A stretch of 64,000 nt of DNA from Natronomonas aquatica (GTDB lineage: Archaea; Halobacteriota; Halobacteria; Halobacteriales; Haloarculaceae). Below, in pieces: positions 34,018 through 42,667 of this stretch (position 1 is the stretch's first letter; each line of letters starts with the position of its first letter). The notes under the pieces were generated by a model. That model made no database searches. It had not been told where the DNA came from and saw only the letters and a list, made by a program, of their open reading frames with translations. Both the position numbers and the translations under genes were made by a program. Location of the stretch: positions 62,001 to 126,000 of the forward strand of contig NZ_JAHLKM010000004.1 in assembly GCF_024449025.1 (NCBI RefSeq), given 5' to 3'.

Positions 34018-35514
34018 ATGTCGGGCGAGGGCGACGGCGGAACGGACGGTTCGGACGCGGGCGACGAGGCGGGCGACGTCGTCCGCCGCGACCGCTTCAG
34101 TGGCGGGCCGGCCCGCGGCTTTCTCTCGAGTCTAGCGGCCGACGAGCGCATCTTCGCGGCCGATCTCGCCGTCGATCGGGCTCACGTCGTGATGCTCGAC
34201 GAACAGGGGATCCTCGAGCCGGCTGACGCGGCGGCGATCCTCGATGCGCTCGACGACATCGAAGACGCCGGCCACGGCGCACTTTCCGACGGCGAGGACG
34301 TCCACGCGGCGATCGAGACGGCGGTCATCGAGCGGATCGGCGAACGCGGCGGCCGGATGCACACCGCCCGCTCGCGCAACGACGAGGTCGCCGCCTGTAT
34401 CCGCTATCGGCTGCGCGAGGACGCCCTCGACGCGATCGAGGCGACCCTCGAGGCCCGCCGGATGCTCGTCGACGTCGCGGCCGACCACACCGAGACGGTG
34501 ATGCCGGGCTTTACGCACCTCCAGCCAGCCCAGCCGACGACCGTCGCTCACTACCTGTGTTCGTACGCCTCGGCGCTGGCCCGCGACACCGAGCGGCTGT
34601 TCGACGCCTACGACCGGATCAACCGCTCGCCGCTCGGGGCGGCGGCCTTCGCGGGGACGCCGTTCGACATCGATCGTGAGCGGACGGCCGCCCTGCTGGG
34701 CTTCGAGGGGCTGGTGGAGAATTCGATGGACGCCGCCTCCGCGCGGGATTTCCTCGTGGAGACGACCGCCGCCGTCGCGGCGCTTTCGACGACGCTGTCG
34801 GGGCTGGCGGAGGATCTGGTCGTCTACTCGAAGGCCGGCTACGTCGAGTTGGACGACGCCTACGCCTCGACGTCCTCGATCATGCCCCAAAAGAAAAACC
34901 CCGACACGATGGAACTCGTCCGCGGGACTGCGGGCGATGCGGCCGCCGGGCTGGGCGGGCTGTTGTCGATACTGAAGGGGCTCCCCAGAGCCTACAACCG
35001 CGACCTCCAGCGCGCACACACACACGCGTTCGAGGCAATAGACGCGGTAACCGAGGCGACGAGCGTCGCCGCCGGCGCGGTCGCGACGGCCGAGTGGCGG
35101 ACCGACGCCCTCGCGGCCGCCGCCGGGGAGGGCTTCTCGACGGCGACCGGCGTCGCGGATCTGCTCGCAGCCTCGGGGGTTCCGTTCCGGACCGCCCACG
35201 AGGTGGTCGCCTCGGCGGCCGAGCGTGCGGGCGAGACAGTCACGTACGCCGATCTGGATTCGGCGGCCGAGGCGGTGCTCGGCGATGGGCTGGCCGCCTA
35301 CGCCGACCGTGACGCGGTCGCCGACGCCCTCGATCCGGTAGAGAGCGTCCGGTCTCGCGACTCCGTCGGCGGCCCGGCGCCCGAGACGATCGAGGGGAGC
35401 CTCTCGACTCTTCGTGGCGGCATCGAGGCCGACCGGGGGACGCTCTCGACGCGGCGGGACGCCCTCGCGGACGCCAGAGACTCCCTCGAAACGGAGGTTG
35501 CCCGCCGTGTCTGA
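34018..35514 (+). CDS. argH: Argininosuccinate lyase
   Basis: A 498-residue fumarase/aspartase superfamily enzyme that splits argininosuccinate into arginine and fumarate. Landmarks are HTARSRNDEVA (near 117), TVMPGFTHLQPAQPTT (near 160-175) and the superfamily signature SSIMPQKKNPD (near 286). Three bases after argG, it is clearly in the same transcript. The N-terminus has a 20-residue acidic Gly/Asp-rich stretch before the conserved core, so translation could begin slightly later, but no better start is seen. An AT-rich spacer of 161 bases follows. Confidence 0.96.
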   Translation: MSGEGDGGTDGSDAGDEAGDVVRRDRFSGGPARGFLSSLAADERIFAADLAVDRAHVVMLDEQGILEPADAAAILDALDDIEDAGHGALSDGEDVHAAIETAVIERIGERGGRMHTARSRNDEVAACIRYRLREDALDAIEATLEARRMLVDVAADHTETVMPGFTHLQPAQPTTVAHYLCSYASALARDTERLFDAYDRINRSPLGAAAFAGTPFDIDRERTAALLGFEGLVENSMDAASARDFLVETTAAVAALSTTLSGLAEDLVVYSKAGYVELDDAYASTSSIMPQKKNPDTMELVRGTAGDAAAGLGGLLSILKGLPRAYNRDLQRAHTHAFEAIDAVTEATSVAAGAVATAEWRTDALAAAAGEGFSTATGVADLLAASGVPFRTAHEVVASAAERAGETVTYADLDSAAEAVLGDGLAAYADRDAVADALDPVESVRSRDSVGGPAPETIEGSLSTLRGGIEADRGTLSTRRDALADARDSLETEVARRV

Positions 35515-35641
35515 CCGTCGACCGACCCGACAAAGCTAATAACATATATCTGACATACAGCTGAATTTAATCGCTAAAAAGCCCTTTAGGGTCCGCTAGA
35601 CTCCAGTATCGGTTATTAATTTCATTTGATAAGTTCGAAGC

Positions 35642-35648
35642 TTTTAAG
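35642..35648 (+). promoter_or_regulatory. TATA box of the lysW-argXCBDEF operon
   Basis: GCTTTTAAGTGG lies about 30 bases before the lysW ATG (35676), so lysW starts at or near the 5' end of the mRNA. The spacer 35515-35675 is strikingly AT-rich and also carries CCCTTTAGGG, a small palindrome that may help end argH transcription. Confidence 0.5.
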
Positions 35649-35675
35649 TGGGTTCACAACCGAGTATCCGGTACA

Positions 35676-35858
35676 ATGGCAGACGAAACTATCACCGCGG
35701 AAGACCCCATCACGGGCGAGGAGATCGAGATTCCCGGCGACGTCGAGGTCGGCGAAATCATCGACAGCCCCATTACCGGGGCCGAACTCGAGGTCGTCTC
35801 GATCGATCCGATCGCCCTCGAGGAAGCCCCCGAACTCGAAGAGGACTGGGGGGAGTAA
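35676..35858 (+). CDS. lysW: Amino-group carrier protein LysW/ArgW, cysteine-less form
   Basis: A 60-residue carrier. Its C-terminal EDWGE provides the terminal Glu whose side chain is joined to glutamate or aminoadipate, so the intermediates of ornithine/lysine synthesis stay protein-bound. Usual LysW proteins have two CxxC-type zinc knuckles; here the equivalent positions read EDPITG and DSPITG and the protein has no cysteine at all. Landmark LysW sequence DVEVGEI and GAELEVVS is retained. It is first in the operon with argX, argC, argB, argD and argE, which all act on the carrier-bound substrate. Confidence 0.93.
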   Translation: MADETITAEDPITGEEIEIPGDVEVGEIIDSPITGAELEVVSIDPIALEEAPELEEDWGE

Positions 35859-35862
35859 GGCG

Positions 35863-35961
35863 ATGGACGTCGGCACAGCCCGCCGTGTGAACACCGCGTC
35901 CGGGTCCGGGTCCGGGTCCGCGTCGCGGAGCAGCCGCCCGAAGACGGGTGAGTCCGCGTGA
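35863..35961 (+). CDS. Possible 32-residue coupling ORF between lysW and argX
   Basis: ATG 35863 follows the lysW stop by 4 bases with GGGGGGAGTAAGG before it. The ORF runs MDVGTARRVNTASGSGSGSAS to KTGESA. Its TGA overlaps the GTG start of argX (GTGA), the pattern of translational coupling. The middle is a GGGTCC hexamer repeated about three times. The peptide resembles nothing I know; it may exist only to carry ribosomes across to argX. Low confidence. Confidence 0.3.
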   Translation: MDVGTARRVNTASGSGSGSASRSSRPKTGESA

Positions 35962-36821
35962 ACGTCGGCGTCCTCTACTCGCGTATCCGCCGCGACGAGA
36001 AACTGCTGTTGAGCGAACTCCGCGATCGGGGTCACGAGGTCACCAAGATCGACGTCCGGAAAGAGCGGTTCGGCGTCCACGAGCCCCCCCAGGCGTTCGA
36101 CGGGGTCGATATCGTCGTCGATCGCTGTCTCGCCACCAGCCGCTCGCGGTACGTCACCCGGTTCGTCGATGCCTACGATCTGCCGGTGGTCAACGATCCG
36201 GAGACGGCGGCGATCTGTGCCGACAAAGCCCGAAACAGTCTCGTTCTCGCCGAGGCCGGGATTCCGACCCCGGCGACGGAGGTCACCTTCACCAAGGAGT
36301 CGGCGATGGAGTCCATCGAGGAGTTCGGCTACCCCTGCGTGTTGAAACCCGTCATCGGGTCGTGGGGGCGGCTGATGGCGAAGATCGACTCCCGCGATGC
36401 CGCCGAGGCCATCCTCGAACACAAAGAGACCCTCGGTCACTACGAGCACAAGGTCTTCTACATCCAGGAGTTCGTCGAGAAGCCCGGCCGTGACATCCGT
36501 GTGGTCGCCACCGACGGCGAACCGGTCGCGGCGATGGCCCGTTCGTCGGATCACTGGCTGACCAACGCCGCACGCGGTGCCGAGACCGAGGCCATCGAGA
36601 TCACCGACGAGATGGCGGATCTCGTCGAGCGCGCCTCCGAGGCGGTCGGCGGCGGTCTGCTCGGCGTCGATCTGATGGAGACGGGCGATTCCTACACCGT
36701 CCACGAGGTCAACCACACCGTCGAGTTCAAGGCGCTCAACGAGGTCTCGGACGTCGACGTGCCGGCGACGGTCGTCGACTGGCTCGAATCGCGGGTCCGC
36801 GGCGTCGAGGTGACCGCATGA
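35958..36821 (+). CDS. argX: Glutamate--LysW ligase ArgX (LysX family)
   Basis: A 287-residue ATP-grasp ligase that joins the alpha-amino group of glutamate (or aminoadipate) to the C-terminal Glu of LysW. Landmarks are NDPETAAICADKARN, the ATP-grasp core CVLKPVIGSWGRLM (near 131-144), FYIQEFVEKPGRDIRV and HEVNHTVEFK. The start is GTG 35958; an in-frame stop lies 9 bases upstream, so no longer start is possible. It overlaps argC by ATGA. Neighbouring argG/argH/argF favour the arginine (glutamate) role, but these enzymes can also serve lysine synthesis. Confidence 0.93.
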   Translation: MNVGVLYSRIRRDEKLLLSELRDRGHEVTKIDVRKERFGVHEPPQAFDGVDIVVDRCLATSRSRYVTRFVDAYDLPVVNDPETAAICADKARNSLVLAEAGIPTPATEVTFTKESAMESIEEFGYPCVLKPVIGSWGRLMAKIDSRDAAEAILEHKETLGHYEHKVFYIQEFVEKPGRDIRVVATDGEPVAAMARSSDHWLTNAARGAETEAIEITDEMADLVERASEAVGGGLLGVDLMETGDSYTVHEVNHTVEFKALNEVSDVDVPATVVDWLESRVRGVEVTA

Positions 36822-37861
36822 GCGGACCGCACACCGCAAGCGTCGTCGGCGGGAGCGGCTTTACCGGCGGCGAACTGCTGCGTTTGCTTTCGGGCCATCC
36901 GAACTTCGAGGTCGTCCAGGCGACGAGCCGGGGCTACGCGAACAAGACCGTCGGCTCCGTCCACCCCAACCTCCGGGGGCGCGACCTCCGGTTTTCCTCG
37001 CCGGCGGATCTCGAGTCGGTCGACGTCCTCTTTGCGTGTACGCCCCACGGCGTCACGATGGAACGCATCGACGCCTTCCGGGAGGCCGCAGACACCGTGG
37101 TCGATCTGAGCGCGGACTTCCGGCTGGATTCGGAGGCCGAATACGACGAGTGGTACGACGGCCACGACCGCCCAGAACTCCTCGAAGAAGCCGAGTACGC
37201 CCTGCCGGAACTCAACCGCGAGAACCTCCCCGGCGCGGCGCTGATCGCCTCGGGTGGGTGTAACGCCACGGCGGCGATCCTCGGACTCAAACCGCTCTTC
37301 GAGGCCGATCTCCTCGCCGGCGAGGAGCGGATCGTCGTCGACGTGAAGGTCGGCTCCTCGGAGGGCGGGGCGGGCGGCGGCGAGGCCTCCTCGCATCCGG
37401 AGCGTTCGGGCGTCGTCCGGCCCTACGCGCCGACGGGCCACCGCCACGAGGCCGAGATAGAGGCCTTCCTCGGTACGGGGGTCTCCTTTACCGCCCACGC
37501 GGTCGATATGACCCGCGGGGCGTCGGCGACCTGCCACGTCTACCCGGAGGCGCCGGTCTCGACGGCCGATCTCTGGACGGCGTTCAGAGACAGCTACGCC
37601 GAGGAGCCGTTCGTCCGGATCGTCGCGGGCGGGTCCGGCGTCTACCGGTACCCCGAACCGAAGGCCGTCGCCGGCTCGAACTACGCCGAGGTCGGCTTCG
37701 AGGTCGACCCGAAGAACGGCCGCGTCGTCGTCTTCTCGGCGATCGACAACATGATGAAAGGCTCGGCCGGCCAGGCCGTCCACGCGGCCAACGTCGCGTT
37801 GGGCTTCGAGGAGACGGCCGGCCTCGGGTTCGAGGGGCTACACCCGGTGGGTTCGCCATGA
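36818..37861 (+). CDS. argC: [LysW]-N-acyl-gamma-glutamyl phosphate reductase
   Basis: A 347-residue NADPH-dependent semialdehyde dehydrogenase of the ArgC/LysY type. The nucleotide loop is GGSGFTGGELLRLL (near 9-22). The catalytic Cys lies in ASGGCNATA (near 147-150), and GSNYAEVGFE is near the end. It reduces the carrier-bound acyl phosphate made by ArgB. Short overlaps on both sides (ATGA) mark tight translational coupling within the operon. Confidence 0.95.
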   Translation: MSGPHTASVVGGSGFTGGELLRLLSGHPNFEVVQATSRGYANKTVGSVHPNLRGRDLRFSSPADLESVDVLFACTPHGVTMERIDAFREAADTVVDLSADFRLDSEAEYDEWYDGHDRPELLEEAEYALPELNRENLPGAALIASGGCNATAAILGLKPLFEADLLAGEERIVVDVKVGSSEGGAGGGEASSHPERSGVVRPYAPTGHRHEAEIEAFLGTGVSFTAHAVDMTRGASATCHVYPEAPVSTADLWTAFRDSYAEEPFVRIVAGGSGVYRYPEPKAVAGSNYAEVGFEVDPKNGRVVVFSAIDNMMKGSAGQAVHAANVALGFEETAGLGFEGLHPVGSP

Positions 37862-38679
37862 CGGTCGTCGTCAAGATCGGCGGCGCCCGCGCGGTCGACC
37901 CCGAGGGCGCCCTCGCCGATATCGCGGCGCTGATCGACGGGGGGACCGACGTCGCCGTCGTCCACGGCGGTTCGACGGCGGTCGACGACGCCTTAGAACG
38001 GATGGGTATCGAACCCGAATACGTCGAGACGCCATCGGGCGTCGTCGGCCGGTTCACCGACACCGAGACGATGGACGTGTTCAAGATGGCGATGGCCGGG
38101 CGGGTCAACACCGACCTCGTGACCGGACTGCAAAACCAGGGCGTCGACGCGGTCGGCCTCTCGGGCGTCGACGGCGGGCTGTTCACCGGCCCCCGGAAGT
38201 CGGCGGTTCGTGTCCTCGAGGACGGCAAAAGGAAGATCCGCCGCGGCGACCACTCGGGGACGATCGAGGACGTCAACGGCGAGTTGCTGGAGACGCTTCT
38301 GGCGGACGGGTACACGCCCGTGGCCTCCCCGCCGATGCTGGCGGACGACGGCGTCGCGGTGAACACCGACGCCGATCGCGCCTCGGCGGCCGTCGCGGCC
38401 GAACTCGGCGCGGCGCTCGTCTCGCTGACCGACGTTTCGGGCGTCTACCGCGATCCCGACGATCCCGCGACGCGAATCGACCGCGTCGGGACGCCCGAGG
38501 CGTACGAGGAACTGCAGGCGGCCGCCGAGGGCTTCATGAACCGGAAGGTGATGGCGGCGACCGAAGCGCTCGAGGGCGGCGCCAGCGGGGTCGTGATCGC
38601 CGACGCCAACGCGGAAGAACCGATCCGTTCGGCCCTCGATGGCGCCGGAACGCACGTTTTTCCGGACGCGCTCGAATGA
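37858..38679 (+). CDS. argB: [LysW]-glutamate kinase
   Basis: A 273-residue amino-acid kinase family enzyme (ArgB/LysZ). It has VVKIGGARAVD (near 3-12), VHGGSTAVDD for substrate binding and NTDADRASAAVAAELGA (near 163-180) for ATP. It phosphorylates the side chain of the carrier-bound glutamate. The start overlaps the argC stop. There is no N-terminal arginine-sensing helix, so feedback inhibition by arginine of the usual hexameric ArgB kind is unlikely. Confidence 0.94.
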   Translation: MTVVVKIGGARAVDPEGALADIAALIDGGTDVAVVHGGSTAVDDALERMGIEPEYVETPSGVVGRFTDTETMDVFKMAMAGRVNTDLVTGLQNQGVDAVGLSGVDGGLFTGPRKSAVRVLEDGKRKIRRGDHSGTIEDVNGELLETLLADGYTPVASPPMLADDGVAVNTDADRASAAVAAELGAALVSLTDVSGVYRDPDDPATRIDRVGTPEAYEELQAAAEGFMNRKVMAATEALEGGASGVVIADANAEEPIRSALDGAGTHVFPDALE

Positions 38680-38692
38680 CACTGATACAACC

Positions 38693-39820
38693 ATGAGCGG
38701 CTTCGTCTTCTCGGAGAAACCGATCCGCATCGACCGTGGCGAGGGAGTGTATCTCTACGACACGAACGGAACCGAGTACCTCGATTTCGGCGCGAGCTAC
38801 GCCTGTACGCCGGTGGGACACTGCCACCCCGAGGTCGTCGACGCGGCGACGGGCCAACTCGAGGAGCTGTTCTACGTGCAGGCGTCGTACCCCCACGCGG
38901 CTCGAACGGCGCTGTACGAACAGCTGGCGAGGGTCGCGCCGGTCGATATCGACAACGTCTGGCTGTGTAACTCCGGCACCGAGGCCAACGAGGCGGCCCT
39001 GAAGTTCGCCCGCCACGCGACGGGGCGTTCGAAGATCGTCGCGACGACCCAGGCGTTTCACGGCCGGACGATGGGGTCGCTCGCGGCCACCTGGAAGGAC
39101 GAGTACAAGGAAGGGTTCGGCCCGCTGGCCGACGGTGTCGAGTTCGTCGAGTACGGCGACAGCGAGGCGATGGCGGCGGCGGTCGACGACGAGACCGCCG
39201 CGGTCATCATCGAGCCCCTGCAGGGCGAGGGTGGGATCAACCCCGTCTCGAAGAAGTATCTCCAGTCGGTTCGCGTCGAGACGGCGACCGCCGGCGCGGC
39301 GCTGATCCTCGACGAGATCCAGACCGGGCTCGGCCGGACCGGCGAGCTGTGGGCCGCCGACAAGTACGACGTCGTTCCGGATATCCTGACGACGGCGAAG
39401 GGGCTCGCGAGCGGGCTCCCGCTGGGGGCGACGCTGTGTCGCGATTGGATCGCCGAGGACGCCGGCAACCACGGCTCGACGTTCTCCGGCGGTCCTGTCG
39501 TTTCGGCCGCCGCGGGGGCGACGCTCGAGGTGATCGAACGGGAGGGTCTCCCCGCGCACGCGGCCGATGTCGGCGCCTACCTCCGCGAGGAGACCGAGGC
39601 CCGGCTCGGCGACGAGATCCGTGAGGTCCGGGGACACGGTCTCATGATCGGTATCGAGGTCAAGCGCGGCTCGAACCGGCTGTTGCGCGATCTCGCTTTG
39701 GAACACGGGATCCTGGCGCTGCCGGCAGGCCGGACGGTGCTTCGGCTGTTGCCGCCGTTGACCGTCGAGCGCGAGCACGCCGACGAGGTCGTCGACGCTC
39801 TCGAGGCCGTCCTCACATGA
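38693..39820 (+). CDS. argD: [LysW]-glutamate semialdehyde (aminoadipate semialdehyde) aminotransferase
   Basis: A 375-residue class III PLP aminotransferase. Landmarks are LDFGASYACTPVGHCHPEV, CNSGTEANEAALKFAR (PLP phosphate), LILDEIQTGLGRTG, and the PLP Lys in TTAKGLASGLPLG (near 236). It makes carrier-bound ornithine or lysine. The ATG at 38693 is the family start; an upstream frame to 38639 overlaps argB and was rejected. ATGA overlap with argE follows. Confidence 0.94.
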   Translation: MSGFVFSEKPIRIDRGEGVYLYDTNGTEYLDFGASYACTPVGHCHPEVVDAATGQLEELFYVQASYPHAARTALYEQLARVAPVDIDNVWLCNSGTEANEAALKFARHATGRSKIVATTQAFHGRTMGSLAATWKDEYKEGFGPLADGVEFVEYGDSEAMAAAVDDETAAVIIEPLQGEGGINPVSKKYLQSVRVETATAGAALILDEIQTGLGRTGELWAADKYDVVPDILTTAKGLASGLPLGATLCRDWIAEDAGNHGSTFSGGPVVSAAAGATLEVIEREGLPAHAADVGAYLREETEARLGDEIREVRGHGLMIGIEVKRGSNRLLRDLALEHGILALPAGRTVLRLLPPLTVEREHADEVVDALEAVLT

Positions 39821-40911
39821 GCGAGACGGCCCCGACACTTCCGGCTGACACGGAGGCCCGCGAGTTACTCGAGGAACTCGTCTCGACCCCCTCACCGACG
39901 CCCGAGGAGACGGCATGTGCCGAGGTACTCGCCGATTTTTTCGAACGGAACGGCCGGACCGTCTTCGTCGACGAGGTCGGCAACGTCCGGGCGCCGGCCG
40001 ACGACAGCGTCCTCTATACGTCCCACATCGATACGGTCCCCGGCGACATCCCGGTTCGGATCGAGGAGGGAGAGAACGGCCCCGGACTGTGGGGTCGTGG
40101 AGCGGTCGACGCGAAGGGGCCACTCGCCGCGTTGGCTGTCGCCGCCGTCCGGACGGGCGTTTCCTTCGTCGGCGTCGTCGGCGAGGAGGTCGACTCCCGC
40201 GGGGCGCGTCACCTCGTCGACGACCGCGATCCCCCGGAGGCTGTCGTCAACGGCGAACCCTCCGGCTGGGACGGAATCACGCTGGGCTATCGCGGCATCC
40301 TCAGTGGGACCTACATCTGTACCTCCGAGTCGGGTCACACCTCCCGTCCGGAGAACAACGCCATCCAGGAGGCCATCGCGTGGTGGTCTGCCGTCGAGGC
40401 GCGGTTCGGCGGAAGCAGCGTCGCCCGGGACGCCGACACCGACGTATCCGACGCGGCGGACGTCCCGATATTCGAGCGTGTGACCCCCAAGCCCGTCGAG
40501 ATCGAGGGCGGCGTCTCCGAGGACGGGCTGGCCGTCGAGACGACGCTGGACGTACAGCTTCGGGTCCCACCGTCGTACACGACGGAAGACGTCAGAGAGA
40601 TCGCGGACGGCGAGTTGACGGCGGGGACGGTCAACTGGACGGACGCCGTCGAGCCGACGATGCAGAGTCCCCGCACGCCGGTCGCGCGGGCGTTCCGGGT
40701 CGCGATCCGCGAGCAGGAGGGCGACCCCCGGCTCCTACGGAAGACCGGAACGGCCGACATGAACATCTACGCCGAGGCGTGGGACTGTCCGGTGGTGACC
40801 TACGGCCCCGGCGATTCGGACTTCGATCACGCCCCGAACGAACACCTCGAACTGTACGAGTTGGATCGTGCGGTCGCGGTGCTCGAAACGGTTGCGGAGG
40901 AACTGGCATGA
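39817..40911 (+). CDS. argE: [LysW]-ornithine/lysine hydrolase
   Basis: A 364-residue M20-family metallohydrolase (LysK/ArgE type) that releases ornithine from the carrier. Metal ligands appear in SHIDTVPG (His/Asp near 69-71), GRGAVDAKGPLA (Asp near 95), and VVGEEVDSRGA (Glu-Glu near 122). GTADMNIYAEAW is near the C-terminus. Overlaps at both ends (ATGA with argD and with argF) show coupling. The name argE is by role; the family is LysK. Confidence 0.93.
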   Translation: MSETAPTLPADTEARELLEELVSTPSPTPEETACAEVLADFFERNGRTVFVDEVGNVRAPADDSVLYTSHIDTVPGDIPVRIEEGENGPGLWGRGAVDAKGPLAALAVAAVRTGVSFVGVVGEEVDSRGARHLVDDRDPPEAVVNGEPSGWDGITLGYRGILSGTYICTSESGHTSRPENNAIQEAIAWWSAVEARFGGSSVARDADTDVSDAADVPIFERVTPKPVEIEGGVSEDGLAVETTLDVQLRVPPSYTTEDVREIADGELTAGTVNWTDAVEPTMQSPRTPVARAFRVAIREQEGDPRLLRKTGTADMNIYAEAWDCPVVTYGPGDSDFDHAPNEHLELYELDRAVAVLETVAEELA

Positions 40912-41804
40912 ACTTCCTGAACATCGACGACCTGACACGAGAACAGCTCGAAGACGTCCTGACCCGGGCGGTCGATCTCAAAGAGCGGACCGCCCGCGGA
41001 AAGACCGCCGATGCGATGGCGGGTCGGACGCTGGCGATGATCTTCGAGAAGCCCTCGACGCGGACGCGGGTCTCCTTCGAGACCGGCGCGACACAGCTCG
41101 GCGGACACGCGATCTTTCTGGGCCCCGACGACATCCATCTGGGCCACGGCGAGCCGGTCAAAGACACCGCACGCGCCCTGTCGGGCTACGTCGACGTCAT
41201 CATGGCGCGGGTCTACGACCACGAGGACGTCGTCGAACTGGGCGAGTACGCGACGGTTCCGGTCGTCAACGGGCTGACCGACGACGCACACCCCTGTCAG
41301 ACGCTCGCCGACCTGTTGACGATCAGAGAACACTTCGGTGGCTTCGAGGACGCGACGGTCGCGTGGGTCGGCGACGGCAACAACGTCTGTCAGTCGTTCG
41401 TCCTCGGTGCCGCGGTCGTCGGGCTCGATCTCGTCGTCGCTACCCCCGAGGGCTACGGCGTCGACGACGCGATCCTCGATCGGGCCGCCGAACTCGGCAC
41501 TGCCCCGGAAACGACAACCGACCCCGAGGCTGCCGTCGCGGGCACCGACGTCGTCTACACGGACGTGTGGGTCAGTATGGGGGAAGAATCCGAACGGGAA
41601 ACGAAACTGGCGGCCTTCGAAGGGGCGGGCTTTCAGGTGACCGAGGAGCTACTCGGCGACCGGCTCCTGATGCACTGTCTGCCGGCCCACCGCGGCGAAG
41701 AGATCACGGACGCGGCGCTCGAGAGCGACGGTGCCATCGTCTGGGAGCAGGCGGAGAACCGCCTTCACGCACAGAAGGGGCTGTTGACGCATCTGCTGTC
41801 GTAG
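40908..41804 (+). CDS. argF: Ornithine carbamoyltransferase
   Basis: A 298-residue transcarbamylase. The carbamoyl-phosphate motif STRTRVSFE is near 47-55, and the ornithine-side motif HCLPAHRGEE near 256. NGLTDDAHPCQTLADL lies between them. It converts ornithine to citrulline, the substrate of ArgG, and so links the two arginine transcripts. It is last in the operon and overlaps argE. A short run of GGGTTCG repeats follows the stop. Confidence 0.96.
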   Translation: MNFLNIDDLTREQLEDVLTRAVDLKERTARGKTADAMAGRTLAMIFEKPSTRTRVSFETGATQLGGHAIFLGPDDIHLGHGEPVKDTARALSGYVDVIMARVYDHEDVVELGEYATVPVVNGLTDDAHPCQTLADLLTIREHFGGFEDATVAWVGDGNNVCQSFVLGAAVVGLDLVVATPEGYGVDDAILDRAAELGTAPETTTDPEAAVAGTDVVYTDVWVSMGEESERETKLAAFEGAGFQVTEELLGDRLLMHCLPAHRGEEITDAALESDGAIVWEQAENRLHAQKGLLTHLLS

Positions 41805-41851
41805 CCACTGGGGTTCGGGTTCGGGCTCGGGTTCCGCGCTTTCCCGTCCCG

Positions 41852-42118
41852 TCAGGCTCCTGCCTCGCCGAGCGCCGATTCGATGTCGTCGCGCTGGGTG
41901 ACACCGACGAACCGCTCGACGATGCCGTCGTCGTTCTCGATGATGAGCGTCGGCAGCGATCGGACCTGATACTCGTTTGCGACGTCCTGCTGTTGGTCGA
42001 CGTCGACCTTCTCGAACTCCACATCGGGGTACTCCTCCTCGAGCTCCTCGAGGATCGGATCCTGGGTCTTACACGGGCCACACCAGTCTGCGTAGAAATC
42101 TTTCAGCGTGACAGCCAT
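41852..42118 (-). CDS. Thioredoxin-like protein
   Basis: An 88-residue thioredoxin-fold protein with redox motif DWCGPCK (near 10-16) and cis-proline region RSLPTLII. The canonical N-terminal beta-alpha element is very short: the protein starts [16 protein letters not shown]. This compact form recurs in haloarchaea. It is probably a disulfide reductase or electron donor. ATG at 42118 lies within a few bases of the strand that leads into the active site; an earlier GTG/ATG at 42145 only adds a basic extension. Confidence 0.88.
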   Translation of the reverse strand: MAVTLKDFYADWCGPCKTQDPILEELEEEYPDVEFEKVDVDQQQDVANEYQVRSLPTLIIENDDGIVERFVGVTQRDDIESALGEAGA

Positions 42119-42212
42119 AGCTACGGGTATCCGATCCGACCGCATAAGCGTTTTCCAAGCGGCTGGCGGGTCGTGTCGAAACGCTTACGCCGTCGCGGAC
42201 GAACGGACAGGT

Positions 42213-42374
42213 ATGAGCAGCGGTCAAAACTCCGGCGGGCTGATGTCCAGTGCGGGCCTCGTCCGCTATTTCGACTCCGAGGACAGCAACACGCCGACGA
42301 TGGATCCCCGGACAGTCGTCGCCTTCGGCGTCCTGTTCGGCGTGTTCGTACTGATGTTGAACGCCCTGGCCTGA
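42213..42374 (+). CDS. Protein translocase subunit Sec61 beta (SecG)
   Basis: A 53-residue protein with a polar Ser/Gly N-terminus ([15 protein letters not shown]), the conserved VRYFDSED, and one transmembrane helix (about 33-52, [20 protein letters not shown]). This is the archaeal Sec61 beta, a small tail-anchored partner of SecY and SecE. It is divergent from the thioredoxin-like gene. Confidence 0.88.
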   Translation: MSSGQNSGGLMSSAGLVRYFDSEDSNTPTMDPRTVVAFGVLFGVFVLMLNALA

Positions 42375-42565
42375 CCGGATCGGCCCGGATCGATCGGATC
42401 CGTCGGCGTCGTATCGATCGGAGTTTCCTGATCCCGACAGCCCCTAGCCGTCGTTTTTTGACTCGACTGACGCCTCGGGATTTAATACCCAACCGATACG
42501 TCTGTCCCCGTCCCGGGGTGGCTTCGATCCGTTCTTCACTCGACGCGTCCCCTGCGGGCCGATTG

Positions 42566-42645
42566 CCTATTATAAACCTACCGGCCGGTATTCAGATCCT
42601 GAATCAGCTATTCGCGTTCTGAAACCGCTGGGCCCTTATTATACT
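42566..42645. promoter_or_regulatory. Promoter region of the PadR-like gene with palindromes
   Basis: The 293-base spacer 42375-42667 holds a perfect palindrome TACCGGCCGGTA (42579-42590). It is directly followed by the inverted repeat TTCAG-ATC-CTGAA (42591-42603). A TATA-like CTTATTATACT lies at 42635-42645 and a second TATTATAAA at 42568. A purine-rich GGGGGAGAT precedes the ATG. PadR proteins often bind inverted repeats at their own promoter. Confidence 0.4.
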
Positions 42646-42667
42646 CGTAGGGGGTGTTGGGGGAGAT

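Noticed and set aside
35890-35912. GGGTCC hexamer repeat as a separate repeat element
   Set aside because: Only about three copies, best seen as local slippage inside the short ORF between lysW and argX.
41811-41836. GGGTTCG repeats after argF as a functional element
   Set aside because: Short simple-sequence run of three or four imperfect units with no structure or conserved position.
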